Positions 46,961 through 55,694 of a stretch of 64,000 nt of DNA are shown here, piece after piece; within the stretch, counting starts at the first letter, position 1, and each line of letters starts with the position of its first letter. This DNA comes from Saccharolobus caldissimus (GTDB lineage Archaea; Thermoproteota; Thermoprotei_A; Sulfolobales; Sulfolobaceae), in contig NZ_AP025226.1 of NCBI RefSeq assembly GCF_020886315.1, forward strand, positions 1,018,001 through 1,082,000, read 5' to 3'. Under the pieces are notes generated by a model, which was given only the letters and a program-made list of their open reading frames with translations, was not told where the DNA came from and made no database searches. The position numbers and the translations under genes were made by a program.

Positions 46961-48571
46961 CTAACGACCTCGCCTACCTTTCCAAATGATATACCATAAG
47001 ACTAATCCTATTATAACCACTGTGGCAAGTAATATAGGAGTTAACGGAAAGCTATTATTCATTTTATTGTATGTTACGTATGCATTAGCTTGTAAGAATG
47101 GCATAGGTGGTGTGTAGTTTCCCATGCCGAGTATATGATATATATCATCATATATCGTGTAATTGTTATTTATTGTTGCTATATATCCATAATGTATTGG
47201 ATATTGTAAAGGAATGGGATAAGTCCAATTTAGAGGCGTTAGGATTATGGGTTTTCTAGGTGTTTGCGAGAAGTTAAATGCATTTAATATTGCTTGAGGG
47301 CCGAACTCCTTAACTATAAGATTAAGATAAGGAATTCTCCAATTATAATCTATAAATGCTAAAATGGAGTAACTTGATGCTGTATAATTATCAATATATC
47401 CCTCTTTAGCATAGGGCGATATTATTAGTAGTGGTATCCTCTGACCTAAAGTGAAGTAGCCTTTAACTATTTTAGATAATATAGGAGCGTTAGCTATTCC
47501 ATATCCTTGAACGATAGGTGGAGGTACTGGGTCGTAGTATCCTCCGCCTTCATCAAAAGTTATAAAAATAGCAGTTGAATTCCAATCTTTACCTTCCATT
47601 ATTGAGTTTATTACTAAAGATAATGCTAACATAGCTAAGGTAGTGTTGTACGGAGGATGCATGTCAAATCCAGGGATATGAGTATCATAACCTGCAGGAC
47701 CGGTAAACATAACAAATGAAACTGAAGGTAAAGAACCATTTCTTGCTTGTTGAATGAAATCAGTTAGATCGTAATAGTGAGAATTGTAGTTATTAGCACC
47801 TTTAAATACACTAACTGGTAGAGGAGCTGTATTATTGTAACCCAAATACAGAGTGGGCGATAAAAGCTGAAAATCCCTTGAATATCCGTATTCATACCAA
47901 CCCCAGCTTATGTTATACTCTGTTAACTCGTAAAGTATAGTAGAATTAAATTGTAGAATATCAAATAATGGAGAGTCATTTTCAACTATTGAAGGATAAC
48001 CTGATATGTATGCAATTCTATTAGGTACTGTTACACTTAATGTAGGAGAGAAATAATTATCGAATAGTACGTACTCTTCAGCGTAATCCCATAATAAAGG
48101 AACTTGCTCATATGAAATATATGCTAATGATTGGGGACCGGAGTAATTAATAAAACCATCCATCTTGCCGTAGTCCCAATCCTTGTGATATATTAGATAG
48201 CCCTCCTCTGGGTCCTTTAATACAGTACTATTAGCGTAATAAGGGTGGAGATATTTATTATATCCCGCTGGAACATTTATCCAAGTTATATTTCCATCGT
48301 TTTCCCTTAAGGTTTTCAGTAAGGATAAATTATAGATGTAATTAACGGGTCTCATTAAGGATAATGTAATGTTATTGACTATAGGAGGATACCCGAAAGG
48401 ATAGGTTCCGAATATGCTATCAAAGGCGTGATTTTCCAAAATTATTATTACGACGTGTTTTATTGGAGTGTTAGTTGTAACTGGATTATTACTTGATAGA
48501 GGAATTATTGATGAAAAAGAAGTTATTAATAATACTATTAACAATATATGAATTGATTTATTCACTCTCAT
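46961..48571 (-). CDS. secreted phosphoesterase (acid phosphatase/phospholipase C-like, PF04185 type)
   Basis: A 536-residue protein with a signal peptide (ILLIVLLITSFSSIIPLSS) and a C-terminal transmembrane anchor (ILLATVVIIGLVLWYIIW) with the basic tail KGRRGR. The catalytic domain begins HVVIIILENHAFDSIFGTYP, where Glu and Asn are metal ligand and nucleophile region. It continues with YFSPTLSVTVPNRI and FITFDEGGGYYDPV, all hallmarks of the AcpA/phospholipase C family. It probably works outside the membrane at acid pH to release phosphate. Many N-x-S/T sites suggest glycosylation. Confidence 0.85.
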   Translation of the reverse strand: MRVNKSIHILLIVLLITSFSSIIPLSSNNPVTTNTPIKHVVIIILENHAFDSIFGTYPFGYPPIVNNITLSLMRPVNYIYNLSLLKTLRENDGNITWINVPAGYNKYLHPYYANSTVLKDPEEGYLIYHKDWDYGKMDGFINYSGPQSLAYISYEQVPLLWDYAEEYVLFDNYFSPTLSVTVPNRIAYISGYPSIVENDSPLFDILQFNSTILYELTEYNISWGWYEYGYSRDFQLLSPTLYLGYNNTAPLPVSVFKGANNYNSHYYDLTDFIQQARNGSLPSVSFVMFTGPAGYDTHIPGFDMHPPYNTTLAMLALSLVINSIMEGKDWNSTAIFITFDEGGGYYDPVPPPIVQGYGIANAPILSKIVKGYFTLGQRIPLLIISPYAKEGYIDNYTASSYSILAFIDYNWRIPYLNLIVKEFGPQAILNAFNFSQTPRKPIILTPLNWTYPIPLQYPIHYGYIATINNNYTIYDDIYHILGMGNYTPPMPFLQANAYVTYNKMNNSFPLTPILLATVVIIGLVLWYIIWKGRRGR

Positions 48572-48668
48572 ATTCTCTAGGCTTTATATTAATTAGAAAA
48601 TAATAAACCTTATCTAAATAAATTAAATATAACTATTTATAGTAAAGTAAACTATATAGAGTATTAAG

Positions 48669-49328
48669 TTATAAGCGGTTAGTTAACAATTCGAAATGTT
48701 CATTAGCCTGGATAATGCATCCCTTACATGAGTCTACTATTGCCTCATCTTCACCGTTAAACGTTACTAAAAGGGAATCATCGAATATTATAAACCTCGA
48801 TTTAACGTTATTGACTCTAATGCTAGGTAGATCTAGTTTTTCAGCGGTTACTAAAATTAATTCGCCTTTAAATTGTCTAATGATCTTTATCAACCAGTCT
48901 GGGGGACTATCGTAAACAATCTTCATCTTACTGCTCTTCTCTGCTAAATCCTTAACGAGTCTAATTATGGTTTTCTTGCCCTTGACGTGAACGCTCCTAT
49001 CTCCATCACCTTTTCTCTTCTCATTCCAGTAAGATATTATTTTAGAGATTGCCTCATTTAAACGGGAGACTATTTTATCCCTATACATCTTTAGGGAAAT
49101 TGATGGGTCTATTATTTTAACCCTTTTAGGCTTACCTTCTATTATCTTGAGTAAACCTTTATTCTCTAGGGACTTGCTAACTTCATATATCTTCTGATAT
49201 GGGACGTTAGATTTTTCCGCTAATTCTTTCATGGTTGCACTGCATAGTGTTAATAACGCTAAATAAGCCCTACTTTCGTATTCTGAAAGTCCTAAATCTT
49301 CAAGGTAATGCTTCAATTCACTATTCAT
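48669..49328 (-). CDS. TrmB-family transcription regulator
   Basis: A 219-residue protein with the TrmB winged helix at the N-terminus (LGLSEYESRAYLALLTLCSATMKELAEKSNVPYQKIYEVSKSLENKGLLK), a short coiled region and a C-terminal domain resembling the phospholipase-D-like sensor of TrmB-like proteins. These regulate sugar and central metabolism. It is divergent from the MFS gene with only 41 bp between the starts and so probably controls it. Confidence 0.8.
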   Translation of the reverse strand: MNSELKHYLEDLGLSEYESRAYLALLTLCSATMKELAEKSNVPYQKIYEVSKSLENKGLLKIIEGKPKRVKIIDPSISLKMYRDKIVSRLNEAISKIISYWNEKRKGDGDRSVHVKGKKTIIRLVKDLAEKSSKMKIVYDSPPDWLIKIIRQFKGELILVTAEKLDLPSIRVNNVKSRFIIFDDSLLVTFNGEDEAIVDSCKGCIIQANEHFELLTNRL

Positions 49329-49369
49329 AGTGAATAATTGATTTTTATGCTTTTAAGTATATCTTTCTT

Positions 49370-50458
49370 ATGAATAGGCAATTTGCCTTATTTACAATTT
49401 TAGTCTTCTTTACGGGATTATACTTAGGAACTTTAAGAATAGTGATCCCAGTAATTGAGAGGCAGTTAGAGATTGCAATAGCGTTATCTACACTATTGCC
49501 TTTAGTGACCTTCGGTTTCGTAAAGGGTGGTTTCAACTATTTGGCAGGTAAGTTATCAGATGATTTGGGACGTAGGGGAGTTTTAATAATTGGATGGATT
49601 TTGGCTCTCTCCTGCATTACCCTATTCTTTTACATTAACGTTTACGTAGTGTTTTTAATGAGCTTCTTCCTAGCTATAAATCAAGCCTTTACGTGGACTA
49701 CTACTGTTACTTCTCAAATAGACATTAGTGGTAAAAATAGGGCGGGTTTAGCTACGGGAATTAACGAAATGTCAGGATATTTAGGAGTTGCTTTGGGCAA
49801 TGTTTTTGCCTCGGATCTATTTTCTTTGAGTTACGTATTTCTCACAATAATTGCGTTAACAGCGTTGATTCTATCCTTTTCTGCAATGGAGACTAAAGCT
49901 TTAGTAAAAGACCCTAAGGGTGAGAGGGTAAATTACATCTCCATAACTGGTATTAGTATAGCAGGTCTAATAGAGAAGTTTGTGGACTCCTCATTTTTCA
50001 TTCTAATACCTACCTACCTACTTTTAAGGCATTATAGTCTATTTACGATAGGGATAACAGTAAGTAGTTATACATTTACTTGGGCGTTATCTCAGCCCTT
50101 ATTTGGTTACATAGCTGATGTTACTAAAAAGAGGAGGTTAATAATATCCTTAGGTTTCCTTCTCATGTTCTTAGGGTTTATACATTACTTAAGCTTTCCT
50201 ATACTCTTTTCCATAATAGAGGGAATAGGTATGGGTATGCTTTACCCTAATCTCATTGCCTTAGTTAACGATGAAGTTCACGAATCTGTAAGGGGAAAGG
50301 CTTTAGGATATTATAGGTTATATAGGGATTCGGGTTACGGAATTGCTGGACTAATTTTACCACTATTCTACTCAATTTTAGGCTTTAATCTAACCTTATT
50401 TCTGGTAGGTATATTTCAACTTATTGCAATATTTTTCATTATAAAAAATAAGAGATAA
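49370..50458 (+). CDS. MFS transporter
   Basis: A 362-residue protein with about 11-12 transmembrane helices. GGFNYLAGKLSDDLGRRGVLIIGW is motif A of the superfamily. The N-terminus starts directly in the first helix (FALFTILVFFTGLYLGTLR). The substrate is unknown; the adjacent divergent TrmB-type regulator hints at a sugar or similar metabolite. The 300-bp gap after it shows nothing. Confidence 0.85.
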   Translation: MNRQFALFTILVFFTGLYLGTLRIVIPVIERQLEIAIALSTLLPLVTFGFVKGGFNYLAGKLSDDLGRRGVLIIGWILALSCITLFFYINVYVVFLMSFFLAINQAFTWTTTVTSQIDISGKNRAGLATGINEMSGYLGVALGNVFASDLFSLSYVFLTIIALTALILSFSAMETKALVKDPKGERVNYISITGISIAGLIEKFVDSSFFILIPTYLLLRHYSLFTIGITVSSYTFTWALSQPLFGYIADVTKKRRLIISLGFLLMFLGFIHYLSFPILFSIIEGIGMGMLYPNLIALVNDEVHESVRGKALGYYRLYRDSGYGIAGLILPLFYSILGFNLTLFLVGIFQLIAIFFIIKNKR

Positions 50459-50758
50459 TTAAATGTTTTTCTGAGATTATTTCCTTTTCCTTTAATCTGG
50501 CATACTTTATTGTAATGTTATTAGGGTAAATAATTAGTACATACTATACGTAATCTAAAATGATATATCGCTAAATTTGTGATATAGAGTCTCTAACTAA
50601 GAAGATCTAATAATGATTCTTATCAACAGTTTGATTGAATAGTAGTATTGCATCTAACATGATGAGGAGGTAAATATCTCGCTATTATGTTATTAAACTA
50701 ATGAATTCACTCTAAAAAGTTAACAATCTTTAAAATTCCTAATAAAGTATTGATAAGT

Positions 50759-51496
50759 ATGATATTTCGTTATATAATAAGTCAAACCGGTGGATGTATG
50801 ACTTATATTTTTGGATGCACTCAAGCAGGTGAACTCTTTGTTGTTGACCCTAAGTATGATAACGTGGAAGAAATAGTTAGGTTTGCTGATGAAATAGGCA
50901 TGAAGATCTCTTACGTAATAGATACTCATACACATGCTGATCACATCTCTGGTATAAGGAAATTGCAGAAATTGACTAATGCCAATATTTATTACAGTGA
51001 AGTCTCTCAGGTTAAGTTTCCGGTTGAAAGGGTTAAAGATGGAGAGGAAATAAAGGCTGGTAATGTAAAGATAAGGGTTATCTACACTCCTGGTCATACT
51101 CCAGATAGTATATCTATCTTAATTTACGATAAGAGGAGAGATGAAAGCTGGAACGAACCTTGGAGCGTTTTAACTGGGGATACATTATTTGTAGGGTCTG
51201 TAGGAAGAATAGATATAGGTAAGGAGAGTTCTGAGGAGGACTTATTCTATAGTTTACAAAAACTTAAACAACTACCAGATTACGTGGAAATATATCCCGC
51301 ACATACTGCTGGTTCAGTTTGCGGTTTCGGTATTAGCGGTAAACCGAGTTCTACTATAGGGTTCGAGAAGAGGTTTAATAACCTATTTAGAATTAACGAT
51401 AAGGAAGCATTCATAAGATCAATAAGGAGTTTTAATTTACCGAGACCTAAAGAGTTTGACGAGAATATTAAGAGGAATTTAGAAGGAGTTCTTTAA
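50759..51496 (+). CDS. MBL-fold hydrolase, ETHE1/persulfide dioxygenase-like
   Basis: A 245-residue metallo-beta-lactamase-fold protein from the ATG giving MIFRYIISQTGG; a TTG three codons earlier is possible. The metal motif is IDTHTHADHISG, with further ligands in YTPGHTPDS, LTGDTLFVGSVGRIDI and IYPAHTAGS. The GSVGR-I-D segment and STIGFEKRFN are typical of persulfide dioxygenases (ETHE1) and related glyoxalase II-like proteins. A role in sulfur or glutathione-like thiol metabolism is plausible in a sulfur-rich habitat. Confidence 0.8.
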   Translation: MIFRYIISQTGGCMTYIFGCTQAGELFVVDPKYDNVEEIVRFADEIGMKISYVIDTHTHADHISGIRKLQKLTNANIYYSEVSQVKFPVERVKDGEEIKAGNVKIRVIYTPGHTPDSISILIYDKRRDESWNEPWSVLTGDTLFVGSVGRIDIGKESSEEDLFYSLQKLKQLPDYVEIYPAHTAGSVCGFGISGKPSSTIGFEKRFNNLFRINDKEAFIRSIRSFNLPRPKEFDENIKRNLEGVL

Positions 51497-51636
51497 TTTC
51501 CATAAGAATAAATAAGGATTTTCTTTAAAAATCCTAAAAGCTTATAGGTTGTAAAGATTAAAAATATAATAACTATTAGTTCTCTGCTCTATCTTTAGGG
51601 TAACTCTTATTTTTCACTATTTCATAATTCTTAAGT

Positions 51637-52329
51637 ATGAATAAGAGGTTAATTATTATACCATTAATTGTACTCTTTATCGTCTTCCTTATCTTACCAT
51701 ATATCTTCTACCCTTTTGAAGTCCCCTTAAATACTTTCTTTAAGGTAAGTGACCAAGATTTAGCTAAAGCAGGTTATACATGTATAATTTTCATTACTTG
51801 GTACGGTTGTCCTTATGGAGCTGCAGATAGTTGGGTTCTATATTCTTTTCTCTCTCATTACGGAAAGATAATTTATAATTTTTCCTATTCTGACCCTAAC
51901 GATATCTATCCTAATACTCCTGCAATAATTTTCAAATCCTTTACACCAAATTCCACAATAATTTTCAAATTCGTTTATTTATATAACAGATATTTAAATG
52001 CTACAGCTTCTGGTGAAAAGGTAAATAATTACGTTAGCTATGGTCTTTATAAGATAGAATCTGAATTGCCACAATATTATTCTATTATATATAAATATGT
52101 AGTTAAAGATTGGGCTCAAGGAGGATTCTTTCAGTCTGCAGCTTATTTAGGTAATCCACATCATATTCCTACAGTCATTATAATCTCTGGAGGAAAGGGT
52201 ACTTATATGCTCATAGGATATATCTATAATCCCTCATTAATAGATGGCCTTTCTCCACAGTACATTATAACACATTTAAATAGTAGCTTTATTATGAAGG
52301 GAGTAGAAACCATTGAAGGCTTAACTTAA
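51637..52329 (+). CDS. DUF929 family protein
   Basis: A 230-residue protein with one N-terminal transmembrane anchor (IIIPLIVLFIVFLILPYIF). The characteristic IFITWYGCPYGAADSWVLYSFLS follows, a thioredoxin-like motif seen in DUF929 proteins of Sulfolobales. The conserved aromatic and Cys residues suggest a thioredoxin-related fold exposed outside the membrane. Function unknown. Confidence 0.75.
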   Translation: MNKRLIIIPLIVLFIVFLILPYIFYPFEVPLNTFFKVSDQDLAKAGYTCIIFITWYGCPYGAADSWVLYSFLSHYGKIIYNFSYSDPNDIYPNTPAIIFKSFTPNSTIIFKFVYLYNRYLNATASGEKVNNYVSYGLYKIESELPQYYSIIYKYVVKDWAQGGFFQSAAYLGNPHHIPTVIIISGGKGTYMLIGYIYNPSLIDGLSPQYIITHLNSSFIMKGVETIEGLT

Positions 52330-52340
52330 TAAAGGGCACT

Positions 52341-52400
52341 GTGACGTTCAGTAATAAACCTTTCAGTTAAACTTTAAGTATAGCGCTAGCTAAGATTGTC
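52341..52400 (+). repeat. dispersed repeat, copy 1
   Basis: Contains GACGTTCAGTAATAAACCTT and a downstream GCTAAGATTGT shared with 29658-29716 and the complement of 3399-3452. It abuts the MITE copy to its right. The rest of the gap to the ATP-cone gene (52527-52780) shows only AT-rich DNA. Confidence 0.55.
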
Positions 52401-52407
52401 TATATAG

Positions 52408-52526
52408 GAGATGTGTTGTTATTAAACTATAAATTTTGTCACAATGTAATCCGTTATAGAGTGTAACGTTACTTATGCACTTATAAGCTCACTTACTCAT
52501 GTATCTTTATTAATAACAACACTCTC
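52408..52526 (-). mobile_element. about 119-bp MITE (copy C), IS1-derived type
   Basis: Inner terminal repeats GTGTTGTTATTAA and TTTAATAACAACAC are complementary over 13 bp. The central part (GAGTAAGTGAGCTTATAAG and GTAACGTTACACTCTATAAC on the minus strand) is nearly identical to copy B at 61.0 kb. No target duplication is recognisable, so this copy is probably old. Confidence 0.75.
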
Positions 52527-52780
52527 AAAATTTCACTGTAAATCTTCTTTCAATTTTTAGTCAAAAATACCTTTATAAATTCCATTATTCTCTACAAATT
52601 TAATATTAGCGTTTTTTTAAAAAATCGATTTTGGATCTACTGTGAAGGTCGGCTTTTAGTCCCTTAACCCCAATTTGGTAATAATAAGTAAATCTCGTGT
52701 TTATAACATTCTTTTCTCCTTAAAATCTAATCAATAACGTCTCAGAAAGGATTATTTTCTCTTTCTGCATTTATTTTATC

Positions 52781-53350
52781 ATGGTAAAAGTAACTAAAAG
52801 GTCTGGAAGAGAAGAGGAATATCTTTCCGATAAGTTATATATAGCTTTAATAAATGCCGGAGCTTCAGAAGAAGTTGCTAGGCAGATTGTTAAGGAAATG
52901 GATGAGAGAGTGAAAAATAGGGAAAAGATATCTACTGATGAGATTAGAAGATATGTCTTAACTAGATTACAACAGCTAGAACCAGAAGTAGCAGACGCGT
53001 GGCAATTTTACGATAGAATATTTAAGGGGAGAATAACTTTTGAAAATGGTAAGGCAATTGTAGTAGATAAGGGAAGGTTATATTTAGGGAGAAAAGTTAA
53101 AGATTTTAATGGAAAAGGTTTAGAGAATTCTGAACAGGTTAAGGAGATTTTAGATGAGATAAAGGAGGATATGGAATATGGTCTAAGCCCTAAGGTAGTT
53201 AACGCACGCCTTTATGCCCTATTTATGGGAGTGTTACATAAGAAAGATATGTCAGAAAGCGAGAAGGAAAAAGCCATTAAATATATCAATGAATTTAGGG
53301 AAAGTCTAGGATGGAAACCTTATGAGCTTAAATATCCATTAAAAGGTTAG
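52781..53350 (+). CDS. stand-alone ATP-cone domain protein
   Basis: A 189-residue protein. Residues 1-90 (VKVTKRSGREEEYLSDKLYIALINAGAS to VADAWQFYDR) are an ATP-cone, the nucleotide-sensing domain of ribonucleotide reductases and the NrdR regulator. The remaining hundred residues are helical and charged. Without a reductase or zinc ribbon attached it probably acts as a nucleotide-responsive regulator or adaptor. TATA-like sequence lies about 25 bp upstream. No operon partner is visible. Confidence 0.75.
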   Translation: MVKVTKRSGREEEYLSDKLYIALINAGASEEVARQIVKEMDERVKNREKISTDEIRRYVLTRLQQLEPEVADAWQFYDRIFKGRITFENGKAIVVDKGRLYLGRKVKDFNGKGLENSEQVKEILDEIKEDMEYGLSPKVVNARLYALFMGVLHKKDMSESEKEKAIKYINEFRESLGWKPYELKYPLKG

Positions 53351-53589
53351 TATCATAATGAAATAATGAAGTATAATTTATTGCTATCAACCTTAATTAA
53401 CATTTTTAAACGTATATTATACATGGAAATACAATTTTTATTTAAAATAATAATTAGGCTTTTGCATTAACATATGTATTTGGAAACTCAGTTTGGTATT
53501 ATCGATAGTTAGTTACATTATCTTCAAGAAGGATGAGCTAAACCTTATTAGCCTAAAGGTTATATTTCAGTTGATCTGACGAGAATTCG

Positions 53590-54088
53590 GTCTCAGTCCT
53601 CATCATAAATTATCTCAAGCCTACCTTGTTTTCTATGCCACTTAAGTTTCCCCTTAAACCTCAGAGAGAGTTCGAAGTCCTTAAGATAAATCATCCTTTC
53701 TTTCTCATTCACTCCATAACTGTCGTTCCTAACAATAATCATCAGCTTATATTTCCCGTTTTTTGTACTTCCAATAGCCTGAAGGTCTAGGTTTAAACCA
53801 GATGGGTAGTTTATCCTCCTTCTTTTCCTCGATTAATGAGAAGAAGCTTCTTCAATCCTCGGCGTTCTTCCTAGCAACTTGTTATGCATTAACTTTTAGT
53901 ACTTGTTTGTACTTTTCATAAACCTTCTTTCCGGTCTTAGCGAAATTAACTTTTTCCCTTTCTTGTACTGTTGTGTCCTTAACCAGTTTACTTCATTCCA
54001 ACATTTGGCAGTTACTATAGCTAGTTTCTTCAGCTTCTCATGTGTTTCCTTAATCTACCATTAGTTTAACTAAGTTAGTTCTCTTCAT
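53590..54088 (-). pseudogene. tnpB N-terminal half, frameshifted
   Basis: From an ATG overlapping the tnpA stop, the minus strand encodes MKRTNLVKLMVD, then (after shifts and stops) KLKKLAIVTAKCWNEVNWLR, later NGKYKLMIIVRNDSYGVNEK and SLRFKGKLKWHRKQGRLEIIYDED. This is the N-terminal region of an IS605-type TnpB. The RuvC-like catalytic half and the right end are missing. Several frame breaks make it non-functional. Confidence 0.8.
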
Positions 54089-54210
54089 CCTCTTTCTCCC
54101 ATTGTTCCTCAATATATTTCCTTATGGTCTCGCTTAATACGTTTCCAGCTGTTGATATGAAGTAGTTTCTAGTCCAGAGTTTCCCTTAAGCTTTTAAATC
54201 TCTGAATACT
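54075..54210 (-). pseudogene. tnpA: tnpA C-terminal half (IS200/IS605 Y1 transposase)
   Basis: The minus strand reads GKLWTRNYFISTAGNVLSE and TIRKYIEEQWEKEDEEN-stop. The catalytic Tyr (RNYF) is present. An in-frame stop (TAA) precedes GKLW. The corresponding N-terminal half is on the opposite strand next to it. The stop overlaps the tnpB start, the normal tnpA-tnpB junction. Confidence 0.85.
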
Positions 54211-54220
54211 TTAAAGTACT

Positions 54221-54512
54221 GTAGAATACAAATCAACAAGGCATGCGAAATACCTATATAACTACCATTTCGTATGGATTCTAAAACACCGTAGAGACAT
54301 GTTAGTCGGTGAAGTAACCGAATATATTAAAGAGATCTTGAAATCAATTGCAGAAGAATTAGGATGTGAAATAATAACCCTAGAAGTAATGCCAGACCAC
54401 ATACACCTCTTCGTAAACTGTCCTCCTAGATATTCTCCGTCATACTTAGCAAACTACTTCAAGGGTAAATCAGCTAGACTAGTCTTAAAGAAATTCCCAG
54501 AGTTAAGAAAAT
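54221..54512 (+). pseudogene. tnpA: tnpA N-terminal half, inverted relative to the rest
   Basis: The plus strand encodes EYKSTRHAKYLYNYHFVWIL and later VMPDHIHLFVNCPP, which holds the HUH motif (H-x-H) of Y1 transposases, then YLANYFKGKSARLVLKKFPEL, where homology stops. The original start codon appears to have become GTA. Since the C-terminal half and tnpB are on the minus strand just to the left, a segment of about 300 bp has been inverted within the element. Confidence 0.85.
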
Positions 54513-54589
54513 ACACAAACCCCGTCCGGGTGAGGCTTGTCATTCTTTGTCAGAAAGAGTTAAAAGTGTGTTTTATAATGTTTATTGTA

Positions 54590-54967
54590 ATGAGTATAAG
54601 TACTAGTGCAGAGATATATTACGAGGAAGCGGAGGAGTTTTTATCTAAGGGTGATCTTGTTCAGGCTTGTGAGAAGTACTATAAGGCTGCTGAGGAGGCT
54701 ATAAAGCTTCTTGTTATAGAAAATAACCTAAAAGAAATAATAAATGAGGCAGAAGAGCACGGGTGGGATTCTAAGACATTAAATGATGCGGTAACTGAAC
54801 TGTCTTATAAGCTTGGAGATAATATAATAGACATGTGGGCATCAGCGGTAACACTTTTTACTGCAAGAAAATTTATGGATAAAGATTTAATAGAGAATTA
54901 TAAGAAAGACATTAAGACGCTAATTGAGGAGGCCAAGCAAAGATTTAGCATTAAAGTTCTTAAATGA
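54590..54967 (+). CDS. PaREP1 family protein, first of a tandem pair
   Basis: The frame continues without a stop from the tnpA remnant, but the PaREP1 homology begins only at about EIYYEEAEEFLSKGDLVQAC, so I place the start at the ATG of MSISTSAEIYYEE (about 125 residues); another ATG is four codons earlier. PaREP1 proteins are helical, HEPN/TPR-like and of unknown function. A 116-bp part is identical to the next gene. The insertion of the IS element directly upstream may have replaced its promoter. Confidence 0.65.
   Translation: MSISTSAEIYYEEAEEFLSKGDLVQACEKYYKAAEEAIKLLVIENNLKEIINEAEEHGWDSKTLNDAVTELSYKLGDNIIDMWASAVTLFTARKFMDKDLIENYKKDIKTLIEEAKQRFSIKVLK
54632..54747 (+). repeat. 116-bp direct repeat in the PaREP1 pair (second unit 54972-55087)
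   Basis: Both units are identical base for base and in the same orientation, encoding the N-terminal helices of the two PaREP1 proteins, while the following sequence is unrelated at the DNA level. Confidence 0.85.
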
Positions 54968-55295
54968 GGCTGAGGAGTTTTTATCTAAGGGTGATCTTGT
55001 TCAGGCTTGTGAGAAGTACTATAAGGCTGCTGAGGAGGCTATAAAGCTTCTTGTTATAGAAAATAACCTAAAAGAAATAATAAATGATGTTGAGAGCAAG
55101 GGAAGATGGGAAAGCGAAAACTTGTTTAAAGCTTCCAAATTATTACGAAGTAATAATCCTGAAATACCAATTCTATGGAAAAGCGCATGGACTCTTCATG
55201 TGGAAGGATTCCATGAGCTTAGTTTAAACGAGAAGGAAGTTAAAAAACTTAAGGAAGATGTTAAGAAACTAGTTATATTTGCCGTTAATAGTTAA
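54924..55295 (+). CDS. PaREP1 family protein, second of a tandem pair
   Basis: A 123-residue helical protein starting at TTG inside the end of the preceding gene (44-bp overlap). Residues about 14-54 are encoded by 116 bp identical to 54632-54747, and the C-terminal parts have diverged (KLLRSNNPEIPILWKSAWTLH against YKLGDNIIDMWASAVTLFT). The pair arose by tandem duplication with later gene conversion of the shared part. Confidence 0.7.
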   Translation: MRRPSKDLALKFLNEAEEFLSKGDLVQACEKYYKAAEEAIKLLVIENNLKEIINDVESKGRWESENLFKASKLLRSNNPEIPILWKSAWTLHVEGFHELSLNEKEVKKLKEDVKKLVIFAVNS

Positions 55296-55486
55296 GTATT
55301 TTACTCCTGATTTAGCTTTTTTCCTTAACCTTTCTTCTATATTTGATAATACTAAACATAAAATATTACTAGTAAGAATAAACTGCTTTTGACTTGTTCT
55401 TTAAGTGTTTACTCATAATTTATCTATATATTATATGAAATAATTAATTTTAGATCTTTTATTAAAAATTTATCTCTTCCAAAGGG

Positions 55487-55694
55487 AGTGTGGATAACAA
55501 TTTTGTTAATGCAGTATAGATCATTTAAAGTGTAAATTTATTTTCAATTCACCACAAGATTTATCAGTTAATAAAGTATAATGCTGTAATTTTAACCTTG
55601 TTCAAAATTTTTATTGTAAATCAAGGAGTTTAAATGATACAACTTTAAGGAAATTTTAACCAAATTTCAAATGAACGAAATTGTTGTCCACACT
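55487..55694. mobile_element. 208-bp MITE-like element with 19-bp terminal inverted repeats
   Basis: AGTGTGGATAACAATTTTG at the left and the complement of the right end agree at 17 of 19 positions. The interior is non-coding and AT-rich. It lies in the 400-bp gap after the PaREP1 genes. The IS1-family element begins exactly at its right end, apparently having inserted into the last bases of this element. Confidence 0.6.

Noticed and set aside
54299-54589. Reading 54299-54967 as one 222-residue fusion protein of transposase and PaREP1.
   Set aside because: The first part is only the N-terminal half of tnpA, and homology to each family stops at the junction, so the continuous frame is an accident of rearrangement.
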